A DNA stretch of 13,586 nucleotides from Desulfurococcales archaeon. GTDB taxonomy: Archaea > Thermoproteota > Thermoprotei_A > Sulfolobales > NBVN01. Below the pieces are notes generated by a model that made no database searches, had not been told where the DNA came from, and saw only the letters and a program-made list of their open reading frames with translations. Of this stretch, positions 1 to 8,069 are shown piece after piece. Position 1 is the first letter of the stretch. Each line of letters opens with the position of its first letter. Location of the stretch: assembly GCA_021160415.1 (NCBI GenBank), contig JAGHCP010000022.1, positions 1 through 13,586 of the forward strand, written 5' to 3'. The translations under genes were made by a program, and so were the position numbers.

Positions 1-291
1 CCTGTAGAATCACCATCGCCTGCAACACCCTCACCGCGGGGTGCAGGATATCTCTTCGGAAGGCCCGTTACGGAGTGGGTTATCAGAAAGTTCAGGGTTA
101 AAGAGATCTTCAGAGGGCATGAACCCGTGTATAACGGATATAAATTCAACCACGACGGGAAAGTTATGACTATATTCAGTAGGCTTGGACCTCCCTACTT
201 CAATAAGCGAGCAGTATACGTGGTTGTCGACATGGACGTGGATGCCTGGTGGAGAAAGCTTAAGCATTTTGTTATTTCATTAACGGGGTAA
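1..291 (+). CDS. PPP-family serine/threonine protein phosphatase, C-terminal fragment
   Basis: Frame 1 is open from the window edge to a TAA at 289-291 and gives the last 96 residues of a protein whose N-terminal metal-binding half lies outside the window. The fragment carries the RGAGYLFG stretch, an RGHEPV motif whose His matches the late metal-binding His of PP1/PP2A-type phosphatases (RAHQ in PP1), then GYKFNHDGK and IFSRLGPPYFN, which lines up with the FSAPNYCG region of PPP enzymes. It ends in a beta-strand-like VYVVVDMD and a basic tail. The family removes phosphate from Ser/Thr residues (archaeal PP1-arch type) using two metal ions. The catalytic GDxHG/GDxxDRG/GNHE motifs cannot be checked here. 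No membrane segment is seen. Confidence 0.85.
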   Translation, partial: PVESPSPATPSPRGAGYLFGRPVTEWVIRKFRVKEIFRGHEPVYNGYKFNHDGKVMTIFSRLGPPYFNKRAVYVVVDMDVDAWWRKLKHFVISLTG

Positions 292-300
292 GCTAACACG

Positions 301-343
301 TATCTTAATGCTTATTAGACATGACTAATCAAGCTTGGAGGGA
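301..343 (+). promoter_or_regulatory. Probable promoter and ribosome binding site of the protein disulfide oxidoreductase gene
   Basis: An AT-rich TATA-like element (TATCTTAAT, 301-309) lies about 25 nt before an expected start near 330. GGAGGGA at 337-343 then sits 6 nt before the ATG at 350. The strong Shine-Dalgarno match favours ATG 350 over the upstream in-frame TTG at 335, which overlaps that same element. The box assignment is by eye. Confidence 0.45.
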
Positions 344-349
344 GTCGCG

Positions 350-1129
350 ATGGCTGAGGGAAGTGAAGTAACGGCCTTAACGTATGAAGGCCTTGAGAAG
401 ATGTTTAAGGTCTCCTTCACGGAGGAGGAGATTCAGGAACTCAGGGAAGCACTTTCCGAGATGTCGGAACCTGTCGATATTTACACGTTCATCGATGACG
501 GGTGCCAATACTGTGAAAACACAGTCGAGCTAATTAACGTAATCGCTGATGCGAGTCCTGAAAAAGAAGGTAGGAAACTGCTTAATCACATAGTAGTGTC
601 TAAGAAGCAGAACCCTGAGCTCTTCCAGAAATTCAATATTGAAAGAGTACCTACGGTCGCTCTAATGGAGGGTTATATAAGATATACTGGCATGCCTGCA
701 GGTGAGGAAGTAAGAGGTCTTGTTGAAACCATTATAAGACTTAGCCAGGGGGACTCGGGGCTAAGTAAAACCACTGTAGAGAAGCTTGCTGCCCTGAAAG
801 GCAACGTACATATCGAAGTTATTGTTACGCCGACCTGCCCTTACTGCCCTTACGCAGCATTATTGGCAAACATGATGGCCTTCGAAGCCTTCAGAGCTGG
901 AAGTAAGGCGGTCGTAGCCGACACGGTGGAGGCTTATGAAAATCCCGACATAGCAGATGGGTACGGCGTAATGAGCGTCCCCACAATAGCCCTAAATAAG
1001 AAGGTTGAATTCATAGGCCTTCCTTACGAGGCACAATTCCTTGAGAAGATAATTGAGCATTCGGAGACCGTATTCAGAAGGAATAAGGAGAAAGAAAGGC
1101 TTATGGACCTCCTCAAGGAGCTTGAGTGA
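350..1129 (+). CDS. Protein disulfide oxidoreductase (tandem glutaredoxin/thioredoxin-fold PDO)
   Basis: This 259-residue cytosolic protein has two thioredoxin-fold units, each with its own redox motif: CQYC at residues 52-55 and CPYC at 163-166. Each is followed by a cis-proline signature (VPT at 100-102, and SVPT in the second half). That pairing, including the exact CQYC/CPYC motifs, is the hallmark of the hyperthermophile PDO family, which forms, breaks and shuffles protein disulfides in the cytoplasm, where such organisms have many disulfides. There is no signal peptide. The first about 40 residues form a helical acidic lead, and the C-terminus is a charged helix. It is slightly longer than the usual 225-235 residues. 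It converges on the ribonucleotide reductase gene with a gap of 17 nt; a role as its reductant is inference only. Start chosen by GGAGGGA 6 nt upstream. Confidence 0.92.
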   Translation: MAEGSEVTALTYEGLEKMFKVSFTEEEIQELREALSEMSEPVDIYTFIDDGCQYCENTVELINVIADASPEKEGRKLLNHIVVSKKQNPELFQKFNIERVPTVALMEGYIRYTGMPAGEEVRGLVETIIRLSQGDSGLSKTTVEKLAALKGNVHIEVIVTPTCPYCPYAALLANMMAFEAFRAGSKAVVADTVEAYENPDIADGYGVMSVPTIALNKKVEFIGLPYEAQFLEKIIEHSETVFRRNKEKERLMDLLKELE

Positions 1130-1146
1130 AGCTATTTTTCCTCAGG

Positions 1147-3735
1147 TCAGTACTCGCACGTGGCACAGTCCCCAACATCACCATCTTCAAGCACAACTCC
1201 AGAAATCCTGAATCTATTACCTTTGGAAATGTCGCTGTTGCTACCTCCTTCGGTGTTTTGAGTTCTGGAAATCTCCTCAGGGACTATGGTTTCAGCACCT
1301 CTAACCTCTTCTTTCTCAATTACTTCCTCCCTCAAGCCTTCCCCTAATTTCCTAGCGAGCTTCACACCAAAGTTAATGACCTGCTGTGACTTGCTCTTAT
1401 CGCGGTAAACGGTGATCCCCTTACATCCTAGGGCCCAGGCAAGCAGGTACACCTCCTTAACCTCATCAACTGTCGCATCGTTCCTCATATTAACCGTCTT
1501 ACTAACTCCCGCATCAACCCACTGCTGCCAAGCGGCCTGATGAAGCACATGCCACAAAGGCGATACGTCATGAGCCGTCCGGAAGATATTCCTTATCGAT
1601 CTAGGGATGAATGGATTGTGGGCAACCGAACCAGTCTCTGCAACAGCCTCAATTACTTCTGGCTCATCCAGGCCAAACTCCCTTAAAGCTTCGAGGAACA
1701 GCGGATCAACCTCTATGAAGGTTCCAACAGTAACCATTCTCGTGAAAGCAAGTGCAAATACCGGCTCAATTGATGACGAAGTTCCCGCTATTATAGAGAT
1801 CGTCCCTGTGGGGGCTATGGAGAGAAGTGCCGCATTCCTTAACCCTTTACTAAGCATTTCCTTCTCTAGCGCATCCCAGCTAATTTCAGGTCTCTCAGAG
1901 ACTAACTCCTTCACTCTTGCAGTAGGTTCAGGTATTCTAGCTATTTTCCCTATTTTCTCGAATGCGAGGGCGGATCTCCAATGCGGCCTATAAAGCTTGG
2001 GGTTCCAGGTTGGGTAAGGTCCTTTTTCTTCGGCAAGCTTCACGGAGGCCTTATACGCATTGTAAGCTATCCACTCAGACAATACGTAAGCTAAGTACAC
2101 TGCGTCGGGGGAATCGTAGGGTATACCCAGCTTAATCAGCATATGGGCCCAACCCATAACGCCCAGACCTACTTTCCTAGCCCTCCTAGCGGCTACCTCG
2201 AGCTGCCTTAGTGGATACCTAGCAACGCTTATGACATTATCAAGGAACCTAACAGCAACCTCAACATCCTTGGCTAAACCGCGCCAATCAATTTTAGGCC
2301 TACCATCCTCCCCCCGAACCACGTACTTCTCTAGGTTTATAGAGCCAAGATTACAGGATTCCCACTCAAGGAGGGGTTGCTCGCCGCACGGATTTGTTGC
2401 GTTAATCTTCCCTAAGTACCAGGTGGGATGCCTCTTGTTTATCGTATCTATGAAGAGTAGGCCTGGATCCCCACCTTCCCAAGCAGAGTTAGTTATTTCA
2501 TCGAACAGTTCTGAAGGGTCTACCCATCCACTTATGGCCCCTTCCTTCTCAGCTATCGCTAGAGCTTCCTCCCAAGTGATTATCAGCGACTCATCCAATG
2601 ATACCGAACCACCTTTATCTTCCAGCTCATCAATGATTATCTCCTGCACCCACTCGTCAGTGATGTAGTGCCTAGCCCAAACAACTGCATATTTAAGTGA
2701 GTTACTCGTTCCGTCAATGGACGTTTTCCTAGGATTAATTAAGGGAACCTCCCTTCCCTCCGCCATGGCCTTCATGAAGTAGTCATACATCCCAACAGAG
2801 ATGTTGAAGTTCTGAAGTAACCTATCCTTAGCTGACCCTGTTTTAGCCTTTATGAATTTCTTGATGTCTGGATGCCATACATGGAGAACACCCATGTTAG
2901 CGCCTCTCCTCCTACCTCCCTGCTTTATCACGTCTGTGTTAACGTCGAATATACGCATGAATGACAGCGGGCCGGAAGCTACTCCAGCCGTTGATGCTAC
3001 AGAGTCCCCCTCAGGTCTTAGTTCGCTGAAGTCAAAGCCACAACCGCCCCCCTGTTGAAACACTATAGCTTGAGACCTGACGGAGTCGTAAATCCCCTCA
3101 CCTTCAGGGGTTGTCATGGCGTCTCTTACAGGAATCACGAAGCACGCTGAAAGTATACCTAGCTTTGTCCCAGCATTGAACAGCGTGGGTGAATTAGGTA
3201 CGAACTTCCTCTCCGCCATTAGCCTCTTAAATTCGGCCTCCCAGTAAGGCCTTACCTCTGGCGCTTCGGCTTTAGCGATATTCTTAGCTACTCTTTCAAG
3301 AAGCTTCTCTGGAGTTTCCTTGACCTTCCCGGTTGAGAGGTCCTTGAGGAGATATCTCTGATAAAGAACCCTTAATGCGGAATACGTGAAGCCCATATCT
3401 ATTGGGGTGAATTCAACCCACTCCCCCTTTCCGTATACTTCATTGTATATTCTACCAAGGACATAGACCTTAGCCACTTTCTCATAGTCAGGTATGGAAA
3501 CCACCTTACTTATTAGAGCTTTCTCGACCAGGTCCGCTATCTCCACCGTCTTAATTTCCCTGCCCTCTTTCGATGAGATATCCTCGAGTACTTCATTGAG
3601 TATATCGCTTACCTCTACCCTAACTCCGGACATTTCAGCAGCGCGTTCTATGGACTGCCTGAGTTTCTCGACCCTGAATCTTTCTTTACGCCCATCTTTC
3701 TTAATTACCATTAAGCGTGAGAGTTTGCCCATCAT
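1147..3735 (-). CDS. nrdJ: Class II (adenosylcobalamin-dependent) ribonucleoside-diphosphate reductase
   Basis: This enzyme converts ribonucleotides to deoxyribonucleotides for DNA synthesis, using a thiyl radical made from adenosylcobalamin. About 862 residues. The N-terminus (about 7-100) is a single ATP-cone, an allosteric activity domain. The catalytic barrel follows, with NSPTLFNAGT (181-190), redox Cys198 (LSACFV), the glycine-rich QQGGGCGFDFS, GGRRRGANMG, NPCGE at 448-452 giving the thiyl-radical Cys450 and Glu452, the partner redox Cys461 in ESCNLGS, and the phosphate-binding APTGT. The C-terminus ends CATCEY, the swinging CxxC that reduces the active-site disulfide. A stretch around residues 337-408 looks longer than in the bacterial family. 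The reading frame stays open to a TTG at 3786, but the ATP cone begins only after residue 8 from ATG 3735. Start codons 3735, 3732 (adjacent ATG-ATG) and 3711 are all possible. A TATA-like CCATTAAAT lies about 25 nt upstream of 3735, suggesting a nearly leaderless message. No partner small subunit is needed for this class. Confidence 0.95.
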   Translation of the reverse strand: MMGKLSRLMVIKKDGRKERFRVEKLRQSIERAAEMSGVRVEVSDILNEVLEDISSKEGREIKTVEIADLVEKALISKVVSIPDYEKVAKVYVLGRIYNEVYGKGEWVEFTPIDMGFTYSALRVLYQRYLLKDLSTGKVKETPEKLLERVAKNIAKAEAPEVRPYWEAEFKRLMAERKFVPNSPTLFNAGTKLGILSACFVIPVRDAMTTPEGEGIYDSVRSQAIVFQQGGGCGFDFSELRPEGDSVASTAGVASGPLSFMRIFDVNTDVIKQGGRRRGANMGVLHVWHPDIKKFIKAKTGSAKDRLLQNFNISVGMYDYFMKAMAEGREVPLINPRKTSIDGTSNSLKYAVVWARHYITDEWVQEIIIDELEDKGGSVSLDESLIITWEEALAIAEKEGAISGWVDPSELFDEITNSAWEGGDPGLLFIDTINKRHPTWYLGKINATNPCGEQPLLEWESCNLGSINLEKYVVRGEDGRPKIDWRGLAKDVEVAVRFLDNVISVARYPLRQLEVAARRARKVGLGVMGWAHMLIKLGIPYDSPDAVYLAYVLSEWIAYNAYKASVKLAEEKGPYPTWNPKLYRPHWRSALAFEKIGKIARIPEPTARVKELVSERPEISWDALEKEMLSKGLRNAALLSIAPTGTISIIAGTSSSIEPVFALAFTRMVTVGTFIEVDPLFLEALREFGLDEPEVIEAVAETGSVAHNPFIPRSIRNIFRTAHDVSPLWHVLHQAAWQQWVDAGVSKTVNMRNDATVDEVKEVYLLAWALGCKGITVYRDKSKSQQVINFGVKLARKLGEGLREEVIEKEEVRGAETIVPEEISRTQNTEGGSNSDISKGNRFRISGVVLEDGDVGDCATCEY

Positions 3736-3892
3736 CCCAGACCAGAAGTCTATTATGGATTTAATGGTTATGAATGATACCAACAATAATCATTGACAGC
3801 AAAGAAACCTACCGGTAATACTGGGATATGGAGGAAATGAATGAATAACGTTTAGTTGGATAGGATATCCTGTATTCCCGAAAATCTGGGGG

Positions 3893-5032
3893 TCAAAGCG
3901 CCTTGAACTTGGCGTACCAAGACTCAAACACCTTGATAAGCTCCGGATTCACGCTGGGTTTCCTACCCTTAAGCACAGCTTTAAAGTCATCCAAACTCAC
4001 AGGCCTTGCCTTACCCTTCCCTCCGTTAGTCCTGAAGACCTCACTCACAGTTCTGAGATGAGCAGCCATTACAATATCCCTAATGTCACTTCCCGTGTAG
4101 CCTTCCAGCATGTCTGCCAGCCTAACGATATCGACATCCGGACTCACTGAAATCTTTCTCAGATATAACTTCAACAGTTCTATCCTTGCTTCCTTATTCG
4201 GCAGAGGTACGTAGATCCTCTTCTGGAATCTTCTGATGAAAGCGTTATCCAGCTTCCACGGCTTATTAGTTGCCGCTATCACAAATATGAAGTGATTCCT
4301 GTTTTTGTCCAGCAAGCCATCCATCTCCTGCAGGAACTGGTTTCTTACTCTAACCTCACCACCCACCTCATTGCTGAAAGTCCCAAGGAGAGAATCGACT
4401 TCGTCTATGAAGATTATCACAGGCTTCCCTTCCGATGAGAGCTGCCTAGCTTTCTGGAAAAGCTTCGCCACTTTCTTCTCGGCATCACCTAACCACTTAG
4501 ACATTATGGAAGCAGCATCCGCATGTATGAAGTAACCATTTATCTCGTTCGCAACTGCAGCGGCCAGTAAGGTTTTCCCACAGCCTGGAGGGCCGAACAG
4601 CAATATCCCTCTAGGCCACCCCAGAGGGAATAAATCGGGACGTCTTGTGGGGTATATTATGGATTCCTCTATTGCCCTCTTCGCTTCCTTAAGATCAGCT
4701 ATGTCTTTAAAAGTGACATTCGGTTTTTCCTTGAGGAACATTCCTTCCACATCTTCATCCATCTCTGCCTGTCTAGACCCGTTTGCCGGAACTAACGAGG
4801 TCCTTAAATTCTCTAAATCCTTAATTCTCCTCTTGTACTGCGATATCCACTCCTTATATAATGAGTTGAGTGCGTTGTCTGGGTATAGCTGGATAATCTT
4901 AGTCAGCACCCTTATGGCGCTTTTATAGTACTTAACCGCCTCGCCGAAGTTACCTTCCTTATCCTTCATTACTGCTTGAATGGCGTAGTGCCTGGCCATA
5001 TTCTCTAAGTATGTAAGTGATGAACTACTCAT
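3893..5032 (-). CDS. cdvC: CdvC, Vps4-like AAA ATPase of the archaeal ESCRT division machinery
   Basis: This is a 379-residue ATPase that remodels and disassembles ESCRT-III (CdvB-type) polymers during membrane constriction at mid-cell. Residues 5-75 form a three-helix MIT domain that binds the MIM motif of CdvB. A linker leads to a single AAA module with Walker A GPPGCGKT (147-154), Walker B IIFIDE (206-211), sensor 1 ATN (254-256), arginine finger pair in IRRF (266-269), and a small helical domain with GYTGSDI (311-317), as in Vps4. There is no membrane segment. Start: the frame is open to 5050, but ATG 5032 has GGAGGTG (plus-strand 5039-5045) exactly 6 nt upstream, so I use it. It is the last gene of the cdvA-cdvB-cdvC run, 45 nt after cdvB. 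That gap contains a T5 tract and could hold a separate promoter. Confidence 0.95.
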   Translation of the reverse strand: MSSSSLTYLENMARHYAIQAVMKDKEGNFGEAVKYYKSAIRVLTKIIQLYPDNALNSLYKEWISQYKRRIKDLENLRTSLVPANGSRQAEMDEDVEGMFLKEKPNVTFKDIADLKEAKRAIEESIIYPTRRPDLFPLGWPRGILLFGPPGCGKTLLAAAVANEINGYFIHADAASIMSKWLGDAEKKVAKLFQKARQLSSEGKPVIIFIDEVDSLLGTFSNEVGGEVRVRNQFLQEMDGLLDKNRNHFIFVIAATNKPWKLDNAFIRRFQKRIYVPLPNKEARIELLKLYLRKISVSPDVDIVRLADMLEGYTGSDIRDIVMAAHLRTVSEVFRTNGGKGKARPVSLDDFKAVLKGRKPSVNPELIKVFESWYAKFKAL

Positions 5033-5077
5033 GAAGGACACCTCCTGCACACAGCGCTTACACTACCCAAAAAGAGG

Positions 5078-5947
5078 TTAGAATTTGATTTTGTTCTGCT
5101 CCCTTAACCTGTAAAGGGATTCCCTTATGACAGACTTACCCACTCCCAGCTTAGCTGCTAGGTCGCCTACATCTATGAATCCACCGTGCGTCAGTATGTA
5201 TTCAAGCACTTCCCTATCTATCTCCTCAGGTCTAGGCTTCCTTATTCTAGGTCTAGGTGCCACAGGAACCTTAATCGCTGTTTCCTTAACCTTTACCTCC
5301 AAGCTCTTACTTCTGGGAGACAGCAGACTTACCGGTATGTCAGGTAGCCTATTATTAACTGTTTCAGCGACGGTCTTCTCCAGATCCTCAAGTAACTTCC
5401 TAGCTTCTGGCGTCGTTTCTAATGCCTTCTCAGGGTCAATCTCAATGGAATCCGTAGTCTCCACTAAGACCCGTTTGCTCTCATTTATGAGAGTGTCTAT
5501 GCTGGATGCCATCGAGGGAACCACGTCCTTTATATAGTCCCTCACGACGGATAGGATATTGGTGACTTCAACCATAGGTACCTGTATGTTACTCATGTTC
5601 TCGATGGTTTCAAGCCTTAACTTGATCTGCTCGAGCACCTTATCAACTACTGTTAGCTTCCTGTATATGCTCTTCACTTGAGCGGCTTCATTCGCGTAGA
5701 TAAGCGCCCGGTCATTCTCCTTCTTAACCATGGCGCTAACGGCTTTCTTTAGGAGGCTCTGGTACCGCAGTTCTAGCCTGGTGATTGTTTCCCTTATCTC
5801 TTGAGCAGACGCTTCAATCCTCACCAGGAAGGCTGTAATTATTTTCTTCTTATCCACTCTTGCTTTAATGCCTAATGCCCAGCCCATGAAATCAAGAAAC
5901 CTTCTGAGACCACCCCCCTTATCAACGCTTACTGTGCTCAACTTCAT
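5078..5947 (-). CDS. cdvB: CdvB, ESCRT-III homologue of the archaeal division machinery
   Basis: This 289-residue protein is the polymer-forming ESCRT-III subunit that assembles at the division site. Residues about 30-175 are the helical, charged ESCRT-III core. LPDIPVS at 201-207 has the look of a MIM2 motif (proline-spaced hydrophobics) that docks on the CdvC MIT domain. Residues 243-289 form a short winged helix (EVLEYILTHGGFIDVGDLAAKLGVGKSVIRESLYR region), the part that in Sulfolobus binds the CdvA tail. The presence of the winged helix marks it as CdvB proper and not one of the shorter CdvB1-B3 paralogues. It lies 25 nt after cdvA. The start is unsettled: GGAGGT ends only 1 nt before ATG 5947 but lies 7 nt before a TTG at codon 3 (5941), so translation may begin at TTG and give 287 residues. 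Confidence 0.93.
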   Translation of the reverse strand: MKLSTVSVDKGGGLRRFLDFMGWALGIKARVDKKKIITAFLVRIEASAQEIRETITRLELRYQSLLKKAVSAMVKKENDRALIYANEAAQVKSIYRKLTVVDKVLEQIKLRLETIENMSNIQVPMVEVTNILSVVRDYIKDVVPSMASSIDTLINESKRVLVETTDSIEIDPEKALETTPEARKLLEDLEKTVAETVNNRLPDIPVSLLSPRSKSLEVKVKETAIKVPVAPRPRIRKPRPEEIDREVLEYILTHGGFIDVGDLAAKLGVGKSVIRESLYRLREQNKIKF

Positions 5948-5948
5948 T

Positions 5949-5955
5949 ACCTCCT
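5949..5955 (-). promoter_or_regulatory. Shine-Dalgarno AGGAGGT with unusual spacing to the cdvB ATG
   Basis: The minus strand reads AGGAGGT followed by a single A and then ATG AAG TTG. A match this strong would normally sit 5-8 nt from the start, which fits the TTG at 5941-5939 and not the ATG at 5947-5945. In the same cluster cdvC has 6 nt between its GGAGGTG and ATG. Confidence 0.6.
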
Positions 5956-5972
5956 GGGCTCGTTCTTGGGGG

Positions 5973-6671
5973 TTAAGTCTCCATTATCTGGACTTGAATG
6001 GGTCCCTCAACGCTTTCTGGTGTGTGGGCCTTCTCTTCCGAAGTGACTGGCACGTGGTGACTATCTGACGCCTCTGACTCTAGCTTAGCTATCAAATTCA
6101 TGTGTTTCTCAATGTCCTTCTTTTCCTCTATGCACCGGGTCTTCGAATCCTTCAGGTACTCGATAGCCGCTTTGTAGGATGATTCACTAACCTCGTTGCT
6201 CATGTACAGCATCATAAGGTTAGATATGTCCCTCTCAAGCCTCGTTATCTGGTACTCTAGGTCGTTAGCCCTTCTTTTAAGGGCCTCCTTCACATCCCTC
6301 ACTTCACTCTTAACCTTCTCGAAACCTCTCTCAAGCCTTCTCTTCATGTCTTCGTAAGCATGCACCGGGATGCTGCCCTTCCTGTAGTGCTCCTCAATCG
6401 CCCTTAACCTCTTCCTTACTCTGTCGAGCTTGTTTTCAGCTGAGAGTGCCCTGACCTTCCACTCAGGAACTATGACCAAGCCATCCGGGGTGAGTTTAAT
6501 TCTGTCAGCCTCAATCTTTTCAAGAGTTGAGTCATTCACGGCAACCTCAATAGACTCAACCTCACCGGTTATGTCCGTGAAAGCTGTGAGGACCTTACCC
6601 ACAACCCTACCGTACTCCTCCTTAACGTATTGACCTATGAATTTCTCAACCTGATCAATCGTGACTGACAT
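5973..6671 (-). CDS. cdvA: CdvA, membrane-recruiting coiled-coil protein of the archaeal division machinery
   Basis: This 232-residue protein is the first to reach the division site in Sulfolobus, where it binds membrane and recruits CdvB. Residues 1-70 form a beta-rich PRC-barrel-like domain (GRVVGKVLTAF, VESIEVAV, DGLVIVPEW). Residues about 75-200 are a long, heavily charged coiled coil. After a loose polar linker, the last ten residues (GPIQVQIMET) match in position and character the E3B tail that inserts into the CdvB winged helix. No membrane helix is present. ATG 6671 has GAGGTG 8 nt upstream. It is the lead gene of the cdvA-cdvB-cdvC run and diverges from enolase. The identification rests on architecture plus the neighbouring cdvB and cdvC. 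Confidence 0.9.
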   Translation of the reverse strand: MSVTIDQVEKFIGQYVKEEYGRVVGKVLTAFTDITGEVESIEVAVNDSTLEKIEADRIKLTPDGLVIVPEWKVRALSAENKLDRVRKRLRAIEEHYRKGSIPVHAYEDMKRRLERGFEKVKSEVRDVKEALKRRANDLEYQITRLERDISNLMMLYMSNEVSESSYKAAIEYLKDSKTRCIEEKKDIEKHMNLIAKLESEASDSHHVPVTSEEKAHTPESVEGPIQVQIMET

Positions 6672-6710
6672 ACTACGCGCACCTCGAATTAGGTCTGCAA
6701 AGCTTCAAAC

Positions 6711-6719
6711 CTTAAAAAG
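6711..6719 (-). promoter_or_regulatory. Probable TATA box of the cdvA promoter
   Basis: The minus strand reads CTTTTTAAG, about 42 nt upstream of the cdvA ATG. This predicts a transcript start near 6688 and a short leader carrying the GAGGTG ribosome binding site. Assigned by eye in the 117-nt divergent region shared with enolase. Confidence 0.45.
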
Positions 6720-6750
6720 CCTATAACCCATTACTCCGAGCATATCCACC

Positions 6751-6759
6751 TATATTAAA
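6751..6759 (+). promoter_or_regulatory. Probable TATA box of the enolase promoter
   Basis: TATATTAAA, preceded by the purine-poor CCACC, has its centre about 34 nt before the enolase ATG. The transcript would start about 8 nt before the ATG, so the message is nearly leaderless. This agrees with the lack of any Shine-Dalgarno sequence (TGACAAGAA) ahead of the start. Confidence 0.55.
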
Positions 6760-6788
6760 CCGCTGAATTATTTACTCAGTGACAAGAA

Positions 6789-8069
6789 ATGGAATTCGAC
6801 ATCGAACTCGTGAAGGCCCTTCAAGTACTTGATTCACGAGGGAACCCCACAGTCGAAGTTCTCGTTATTACTGAGGCAGGGGGCTTTGGACGCGCTATAG
6901 CGCCTGCAGGGGCCTCTAGAGGTAAAGAGGAAGCCGTTGACTTAAGGGATGGAGGGAGCGATTACGGAGGTATGGGCGTGAGGAAAGCCGTTGAGTCAGT
7001 CAATAAGTACATAGCCCCAGCAATAACTGGGATGAGCACCTATCACTACAGAGCTATTGATAGAAAAATGATTGAAGTTGATGGAACGCCGAACAAATCC
7101 AAGTTAGGAGGGAATGCAACAACAGCGACATCCCTTGCCGTAATTAAGGCGGCATCTGACACGGCAGGAATACCGCTTTTTGAGTTCCTCGGCGGGAGAA
7201 GGGCTAGGTACCTACCAGTACCCATGATGAACGTACTGAATGGCGGGGTCCATGCAGGCAATGGCCTCAGCATACAGGAATTCATGATAGTTCCATATGG
7301 CGCAGACACATTCACGGAAGCTTTAAAGATGGCTGTCGAAGTCTACAAAGCCCTCAAAAACTACCTTAAGGAAACATATGGACCGGCATCAATAAATGTA
7401 GGGGATGAAGGCGGTTTCGCTCCCCCACTGAGTAAAACCCAGGATGCCTTAACCGCTCTTGAGAAAGCGATTGAGCTAAGTGGGTACGATGTAGAAGGCG
7501 AAATAGGGATCGCTCTTGACGCGGCCGCTACACAGTTCTACGACGACAGCAGAAAGAAGTACTTCATTGATGGTGAGTGGTTAACGCCAGAGGAATTGCT
7601 TGAGCACTATGAGGAACTCCTTAACGCCCACAGAATAGTATCATTTGAAGACCCCTTCGGTGAGGCGCACCCAGAAATGTTCGGAGCCCTTAAAGATAAG
7701 GCGCATGAAACCCTGATCATAGGGGACGACATCACCGTTACCAAAGCATCACTGATTGAGAAGCACTTCCTCCAAGGCTACATTGACGGGGCAATAATCA
7801 AGGTTAATCAAATAGGCACCTTCACAGAGGCTGAGGAAGCAATCGACCTGCTCATGATGAGAGGTGGTAAAGCAATAATTAGCCATAGGAGCGGGGAGAC
7901 TGAAGACACAACCATAGCTCACATAGCTGTTGGATGCAGCGCTCCCTTCATTAAGGGAGGTGCTCCTGCCAGAGGTGAGAGAACGGCGAAATACAACGAA
8001 CTCCTTAGGATCGAGGACTACCTGGGAGGGGATGCGATTTACGTAGGTGAAAAAGCTTTCTCAAGGTAA
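6789..8069 (+). CDS. eno: Enolase (2-phosphoglycerate dehydratase)
   Basis: Enolase interconverts 2-phosphoglycerate and phosphoenolpyruvate in cytosolic glycolysis/gluconeogenesis. All family landmarks are present in 426 residues, the normal length: DSRGNPTVEV (15-24), the mobile loop GASRGKEE (41-48), GGVHAGNGLSIQEFM (152-166), DEGGF with catalytic Glu207, metal ligands Asp244 (ALDAA), Glu287 (FEDPF) and Asp313 (GDD), catalytic Lys338 (IKVNQIG), and SHRSGETED (365-373) near the phosphate site. HAGN in place of bacterial HADN is common in archaeal enolases. It is transcribed alone, divergent from cdvA. Its last 9 nt overlap the tail of a small membrane-protein gene on the other strand. The ATG at 6789 is the first possible start and fits a leaderless message. 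Confidence 0.98.
   Translation: MEFDIELVKALQVLDSRGNPTVEVLVITEAGGFGRAIAPAGASRGKEEAVDLRDGGSDYGGMGVRKAVESVNKYIAPAITGMSTYHYRAIDRKMIEVDGTPNKSKLGGNATTATSLAVIKAASDTAGIPLFEFLGGRRARYLPVPMMNVLNGGVHAGNGLSIQEFMIVPYGADTFTEALKMAVEVYKALKNYLKETYGPASINVGDEGGFAPPLSKTQDALTALEKAIELSGYDVEGEIGIALDAAATQFYDDSRKKYFIDGEWLTPEELLEHYEELLNAHRIVSFEDPFGEAHPEMFGALKDKAHETLIIGDDITVTKASLIEKHFLQGYIDGAIIKVNQIGTFTEAEEAIDLLMMRGGKAIISHRSGETEDTTIAHIAVGCSAPFIKGGAPARGERTAKYNELLRIEDYLGGDAIYVGEKAFSR

Noticed and set aside
1607..1993. Long open frames opposite nrdJ, eno, cdvC, cdvB, topoisomerase and thermosome
   Set aside because: They mirror conserved genes on the other strand, are rich in Ser/Leu as antisense frames tend to be, and show no family motifs or ribosome binding sites.
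3862..3871. Perfect 10-base palindrome AGGATATCCT between cdvC and nrdJ
   Set aside because: A single short palindrome in an AT-rich gap; no repeat elsewhere in the window and no positional link to a clear promoter, so it is not reported as an operator.
3876..3889. CCCGAAAATCTGGG as a possible hairpin terminator for cdvC
   Set aside because: Only three G-C pairs plus a wobble can form and no T-run of note follows, so support is too weak.
3787..3892. Possible C/D sRNA using AATGATT near 3790
   Set aside because: No CTGA box D and no closing stem at the right distance on either strand.
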